This document shows positions 59,761 to 64,000 of a stretch of 64,000 bases of DNA, one piece after another. Numbering within the stretch: the first letter of the stretch is position 1; every line of letters starts with the position of its first letter. Source of the DNA: Kiritimatiellota bacterium (lineage in GTDB: Bacteria > Verrucomicrobiota > Lentisphaeria > Oligosphaerales > JAADHN01). Under the pieces are notes generated by a model, which saw only the letters and a program-made list of their open reading frames with translations, had not been told where the DNA came from and searched no databases. The stretch spans positions 19,778-83,777 of the forward strand of contig JAADHN010000066.1 of the NCBI GenBank assembly GCA_013151865.1, in the 5' to 3' direction. Position numbers and translations under genes: made by a program.

Positions 59761-61746
59761 ATGAACGAAATCGCTCGCCTGGAAAGCAGGGCACTGATCC
59801 TCCGAGTGCTCGAGGATGGCACATTCGTTGCGATCATGAAAAAGGTCGGTTGCGAATGGTTGCCCGATCCATGGCAGCATGTCCCCTGCCGAGTGACGTT
59901 CGAACCCGCAGCCTGCGGGGCCAGGACCGTTGATGTCGGGGGCGTGGGAAACGTCGAATGCCGGCCCCGGTCCGACGGGATCGAACTGGCGATGATCGGC
60001 CGAGGGAAAGGCGCGGGGGTCCGCGTCACGGTCTGGCTCGGCGTGACGGGATCTGTGTTGCATGTGGCGGTCCGTGCGGTGGAACTGCCCGACAACGCCC
60101 GGCTCGAATCGATCCAGTATCCCTTTCGCTCGTTCTTCCTTGAGACCGGCAAGGACATCGGTTATGTGGTCGTCCCCAGTCACGAAGGCTGCCTTATCCC
60201 GACCGGAACGGTCAAACTCGGCGCCACCGACTTCTGGCAATGGGAGGATGTCCGGCATAGCGCCATGTCGCATAAACGGGAAACCATGCCCACGATGCCG
60301 TTCTACGGCGCCCAGAAAGGCGGTCTCGGTTACACGGCCATCTTGGAAACAACGGACGATTTCCAGCTCGAATACCTCATCAACTCAAACTTTCAGCATG
60401 TCTTCGATGCGGACGGCAAACGGTCGCCGTACATCTACATCGCCTGCGTCTGGCCGTTATGGCTCTCTCAGAAAGGAAAACTTGGCTATGAACGGCGTAT
60501 GCGCTTCGAATTCTCCCCGGCACTGGACTACGTCGGCATGGCCAAAACCTACCGCCAGGAAGCCATCGCCCAAAGACATCTGGTCACACTGCGCGAAAAA
60601 GCAAAGGCCCGCCCCCAAATCGACCGCTTGGCCGGCGCGCCGTATTTGGCCTACTATGTGGGCTACCCGCACCTGCCGCCGGGCTATCCCGGCTTCGAGT
60701 ACACCTACAAGCAACTCCAGGAAGTCATTGACGATCTGGCCGGCCCCATGGGATTGGAGCGCGCCTTCGTGCACTTCTGGGGAGCCTATGCCAACCAGCC
60801 GCCGGGATGCCTCCCCTTCGATTCTGCGCCGGGCCCGATCAAGGACTTGGCCGAAGCCGTCCGGAAATGCAAAGACCACGGCTTCCTGTTCACCCTCTAC
60901 AACGACATTTCAGCACAACTCGAAGAAACGGAGTTGTGGATGCCGGAACTGATGTGGAAGACGGTTGACGGCAAAGTGCGACGGGGACGACGCTGGTCGC
61001 GAACTTGTTCGAGCCAATACATCAAGCTGCTGGCAAAACACATGCCCGAAGTCGTTGCAACATTGGGATTGGAAGCCGCCTACGTGGATTGCATCAACGG
61101 TGGATTCGCAACCGAATGCCACGACCCCAAACATCCGCTGACCCGCACTCAGGATCGGGAAGCGCGTACGGCTTTCTACCAATACCTCCATTCCCTGGGC
61201 CTCATCTTCGGTGGCGAACATGTCGGCTGGTGGAATGCCGCCGAGTTGGAGTACAGCAACGGCGTGGGACCCTGCCCCCAAACCCATCCGCTCCTGCAGA
61301 AGTTCCCCGTGCCGCTCTACCATCTGGTCTTCCACGACGCGCTCATCCCCTTTTGCCACGCGGGAGACGACTACACCACCACCAAGGGCGCCGCCTTCGA
61401 AGACAAGGTGCTGCGCGACCTGCTCCGCGGCACTCCCCCCATGTTCTTCCTGAACCTCCGGGACCAGGACAAATGGCGCTGCAAGATCCGGGACAGCTAC
61501 GCGGTCGTGTCGCCCGTGGCCGCCGCGGTCATGTACGATGAAATGCTCTCGCACGAGCTGATGACAGACGACCGGATGGTGCAACGGAGCACGTTCTCAT
61601 CCGGCGTGGAAGTCACCGTGAATTTCGACGAACTCGAACGCGAGGGACTCCCGCGCAAGGGCTTTCATGTCGATGGACTGCCCGGCGGCCCGCACCGGGG
61701 CCATCGGCCGTGCTCGACCTTCTGTTCCAAAACCATTCGCCCATGA
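59761..61746 (+). CDS. Putative TIM-barrel glycoside hydrolase-like protein (DUF6259-like)
   Basis: Beta-rich N-terminus, then PYLAYYVGYPHLPPGYPGFEYTYKQLQEVIDD...RAFVHFWGAYANQPPGCLPFDSAPGPIKDLAEAVRKCKDHGFLFTLYND. Family assignment from memory. Confidence 0.55.
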   Translation: MNEIARLESRALILRVLEDGTFVAIMKKVGCEWLPDPWQHVPCRVTFEPAACGARTVDVGGVGNVECRPRSDGIELAMIGRGKGAGVRVTVWLGVTGSVLHVAVRAVELPDNARLESIQYPFRSFFLETGKDIGYVVVPSHEGCLIPTGTVKLGATDFWQWEDVRHSAMSHKRETMPTMPFYGAQKGGLGYTAILETTDDFQLEYLINSNFQHVFDADGKRSPYIYIACVWPLWLSQKGKLGYERRMRFEFSPALDYVGMAKTYRQEAIAQRHLVTLREKAKARPQIDRLAGAPYLAYYVGYPHLPPGYPGFEYTYKQLQEVIDDLAGPMGLERAFVHFWGAYANQPPGCLPFDSAPGPIKDLAEAVRKCKDHGFLFTLYNDISAQLEETELWMPELMWKTVDGKVRRGRRWSRTCSSQYIKLLAKHMPEVVATLGLEAAYVDCINGGFATECHDPKHPLTRTQDREARTAFYQYLHSLGLIFGGEHVGWWNAAELEYSNGVGPCPQTHPLLQKFPVPLYHLVFHDALIPFCHAGDDYTTTKGAAFEDKVLRDLLRGTPPMFFLNLRDQDKWRCKIRDSYAVVSPVAAAVMYDEMLSHELMTDDRMVQRSTFSSGVEVTVNFDELEREGLPRKGFHVDGLPGGPHRGHRPCSTFCSKTIRP

Positions 61747-61881
61747 CCACCACACCCGCGAAGCACACCCCGCGGTCCCCCCAAGACGTGCGTACCGGAA
61801 GTCGCATGTCCCACGACGACTCGGATGCAGGCGGCCGGGGTCACCCCGCTTCCAGCAATCCCATGCCGGCGGGGCAGCCCG

Positions 61882-63150
61882 TCAACCGGCAACGCGTTCG
61901 GCTTCTTCGACCGCGATTCGGGACCATTCCCAGAGACGCTCGGGATGGTAGTCGACCGTACTGATGTCTTTCATGATGATCTCAACATGCAAACCGCGCA
62001 GGCGCTCGAGGCCGTCGCGGAGTTCGCGCCGGGCGCGTTCGGACGACCAATTCTCGTCCGTGAATATGGCCGGGTTCACCTTCCAGGAGAACACATAGTC
62101 GGTCCCCACATTCCGTGCAGCTACCTCCAAGTCGATCCAGGGGCTCATGGAAATCTTGCGCAAGTTCGGGACATTGCGGCGCAAGATATCCACCTTGCGG
62201 TCCAGCGGCTCGCAGCAACCGTAGTAGGTGAGCCCGAACCGATTCAACCACCGGCACTCGTACCGCAACGCGAACTCTTCGTGCATGGCGGGCGAAACGG
62301 CGGAGAAAATCTGCGACATGGTCCGCCCCCACATGTCACCGGGCCGGACCCGTGCGGGGTCCGCACCCGGCGGCGGCAGCTCTGTGGTATACTGGTAACC
62401 GCCACCGGTGTACGTGTCATTGTTGAAAGCCAGCACGTTGAGTTCCTCCCAGCGCTCCAGGCGCACGAGATAGGCGCGGGTCAGATGCTCCATGAGCCGG
62501 TGCACGTAGTCCGGACGCACGGCCATGTCCATGAGTACTTCCTCGATCCCGGTCAAACGACATACATAATCCCAGGGCGCGATACTCGTTCCTTTGATGC
62601 CCGTTTTCCGGACCGGCATGACCCCGTCGAATAACTCGGATAAAACCTCGAGACGCTGCCGCCAAGCGTCAACATCGAGCGATATCTCGGGCATGCGGAT
62701 CTTCTCGAAGTCCGCGTCAGTGCTGATCTGGATATGATACCGACGGGACACGACAGAGCTGCTCTCGTCCGTGCGCTCGATATCCACGTCCTCCCAAAGA
62801 CCGAACCCCGTGTCCCGAAGCACGGGCGGCACCTCGAACACCGGCCCGACGACCATGTCCCCGGGCATACGGCGCCACTGGTACAGCCGCTTCCGGAAAC
62901 CATCCTCGATGCCGCGGGCCAGCGGATGCGAACACCGCAGCCTCAGGTCGGCTTCCGCGTCCATCTCGTTCCATGGGACCTCGAAGATCCATACCATGGG
63001 ACGGACCGATTGCAGATCGTTCAATCGCGTCCAGAGTTCCCTCCGCTCCTGCTGCACGGCCAGGGCGGCAATCTCGGACATTCGTCTGCCGAGTTCGCGG
63101 AGGACACGCCGGTCCTCATCGGGAATGCCGGGGCCCGAAGCGGTATCCAT
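61882..63150 (-). CDS. Uroporphyrinogen decarboxylase-like (UroD-fold) protein
   Basis: GIEEVLMDMAVRPDYVHRLMEHLTRAYLVRLERWEELNVLAFNNDTY...CRWLNRFGLTYYGCCEPLDRKVDILRRNVPNLRKISMSPWIDLEVAARNVG. Confidence 0.8.
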   Translation of the reverse strand: MDTASGPGIPDEDRRVLRELGRRMSEIAALAVQQERRELWTRLNDLQSVRPMVWIFEVPWNEMDAEADLRLRCSHPLARGIEDGFRKRLYQWRRMPGDMVVGPVFEVPPVLRDTGFGLWEDVDIERTDESSSVVSRRYHIQISTDADFEKIRMPEISLDVDAWRQRLEVLSELFDGVMPVRKTGIKGTSIAPWDYVCRLTGIEEVLMDMAVRPDYVHRLMEHLTRAYLVRLERWEELNVLAFNNDTYTGGGYQYTTELPPPGADPARVRPGDMWGRTMSQIFSAVSPAMHEEFALRYECRWLNRFGLTYYGCCEPLDRKVDILRRNVPNLRKISMSPWIDLEVAARNVGTDYVFSWKVNPAIFTDENWSSERARRELRDGLERLRGLHVEIIMKDISTVDYHPERLWEWSRIAVEEAERVAG

Positions 63151-63379
63151 GGTCTGTAACCTCCCTTGCTTGCCCCCCGCAGCAACCAATCACGGGGCGT
63201 TTCGAAACTCTCCAGAGGATATGCGCGATGCAACGAATGCGCCCGGGCTCCACGCTGTTCGGAGACATCGGCAGGCGCCATACCTTACACACTCCCACCG
63301 CGGACCGCCAAGCCCGCGTGCCGATTGAACATGCCGCCGATCACCCAGCCCTGCGGGCCTGAGCGACAAAAACGTCCCG

Positions 63380-63651
63380 GTGCCGGCCGGGGCAACGGTT
63401 GCCGTCTTTCCGTCCAGCGGACTTCGCACTCCGAGCACGTTCCGTTTCGCCAGCAACCGATGCACCTCGCTCTCGGAAAGCACCACCGGCAAGCGCTTCT
63501 TCTGCTTTGCCCGCACCGCCTGCCGGACATCGCCCAATTCCCGATCCAGGGCATGACGATAGAAGTGCAGCAGCGCGTTCAATGCCTGGTTCTGTGTCGA
63601 CGCCGCAACGTTGCGCTCCACTGCCAAGTGACTGAGGAAACGCCGGACGAT
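63380..63651 (-). pseudogene. Integron-type tyrosine recombinase (IntI-like) remnant with internal deletion
   Basis: Translating past the ORF-track start: IVRRFLSHLAVERNVAASTQNQALNALLHFYRHALDRELGDVRQAVRAKQKKRLPVVLSESEVHRLL, then directly RNVLGVRSPLDG (IntI-like C-terminus); catalytic core missing. Confidence 0.8.
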
Positions 63652-63925
63652 CGAAAGGCTTTTCGATCAACTGAAGAACAAACTGATGGAACGCAAGGCC
63701 TGGGCCAAAAGCGCCACGGCAAAATGTCAACAGGCCGTTTTCATGTGCCTGGCCCACGACCTGATGCTACTCCTCGAACGAAGGATCGCTGTCGGGGAAG
63801 GGGTAACCGACCCGAAGATCCTGACCCGACGAAAAGCCCGCATAACCGAGAATGTTAAGAAGGCCGAGGCGGCTGGCAGGCCCATAAACTCCAAACCAAG
63901 GGACAGCTTTTTTTTCATCAACTAA
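63641..63925 (+). pseudogene. 3' fragment of an IS4-like (DDE) transposase
   Basis: RTIERLFDQLKNKLMERKAWAKSATAKCQQAVFMCLAHDLMLLLERRIAVGEGVTDPKILTRRKAR, resembling the C-terminus of IS4-type transposases; no N-terminal DDE region present. Confidence 0.65.
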
Positions 63926-63976
63926 GGGACAGTTGTTTTCTAGCCAACTAACAACTAAGGGACAGTTGTTTTCTAG
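63919..63976. repeat. Two 25-bp direct units CAACTAAGGGACAGTTGTTTTCTAG
   Basis: Exact copies at 63919-63943 and 63952-63976; a degenerate unit (CCAAGGGACAGCTTTTTTTT) begins near 63895. Confidence 0.85.
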
Positions 63977-64000
63977 TTGACAGCGATTGAAGGGGTGACG

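Noticed and set aside
1-64000. CRISPR arrays, rRNA or tRNA genes
   Set aside because: No regularly spaced repeats or recognisable RNA gene sequences were noticed on reading; tRNAscan-SE and Infernal would be needed to exclude them formally.

Overview
High-GC bacterial window (no rRNA or tRNA seen). Carbohydrate-catabolism and regulatory content resembles Planctomycetota, Lentisphaerota, Hydrogenedentota or similar PVC-type genomes; this is inference only, because no marker gene is present. Most of the window holds exported or carbohydrate-active proteins (right-handed beta-helix proteins, GH42-, GH39- and GH43/117-like proteins, giant secreted proteins), Gfo/Idh/MocA oxidoreductases, sugar isomerases, a glycyl-radical enzyme, a two-component kinase, a PadR/HAAS pair, and mobile-element debris at the right end. 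The standout is a ~6.9 kb, lower-GC cassette (41167-48066). It is bracketed by two ~97% identical direct repeats of 206 and 211 bp, each containing a long imperfect hairpin. It encodes a small exported Cys-containing protein, a tandem PpiC/SurA-like foldase with a Cys/His-rich insert, a CDF-type metal-transporter domain fused to an HflK-like SPFH domain, HflC, a second HflK, and three micro-membrane proteins, two of them paralogous. I propose this as a possible mobile metal-linked SPFH/membrane-quality-control system. Other notable items: a glycyl-radical enzyme with a non-canonical active-site Cys motif, an NtrC-like regulator lacking GAFTGA and a C-terminal HTH, a frameshifted GH42-like gene, an integron-type integrase remnant with an internal deletion, and a perfect 13-bp operator-like palindrome around the padR promoter.
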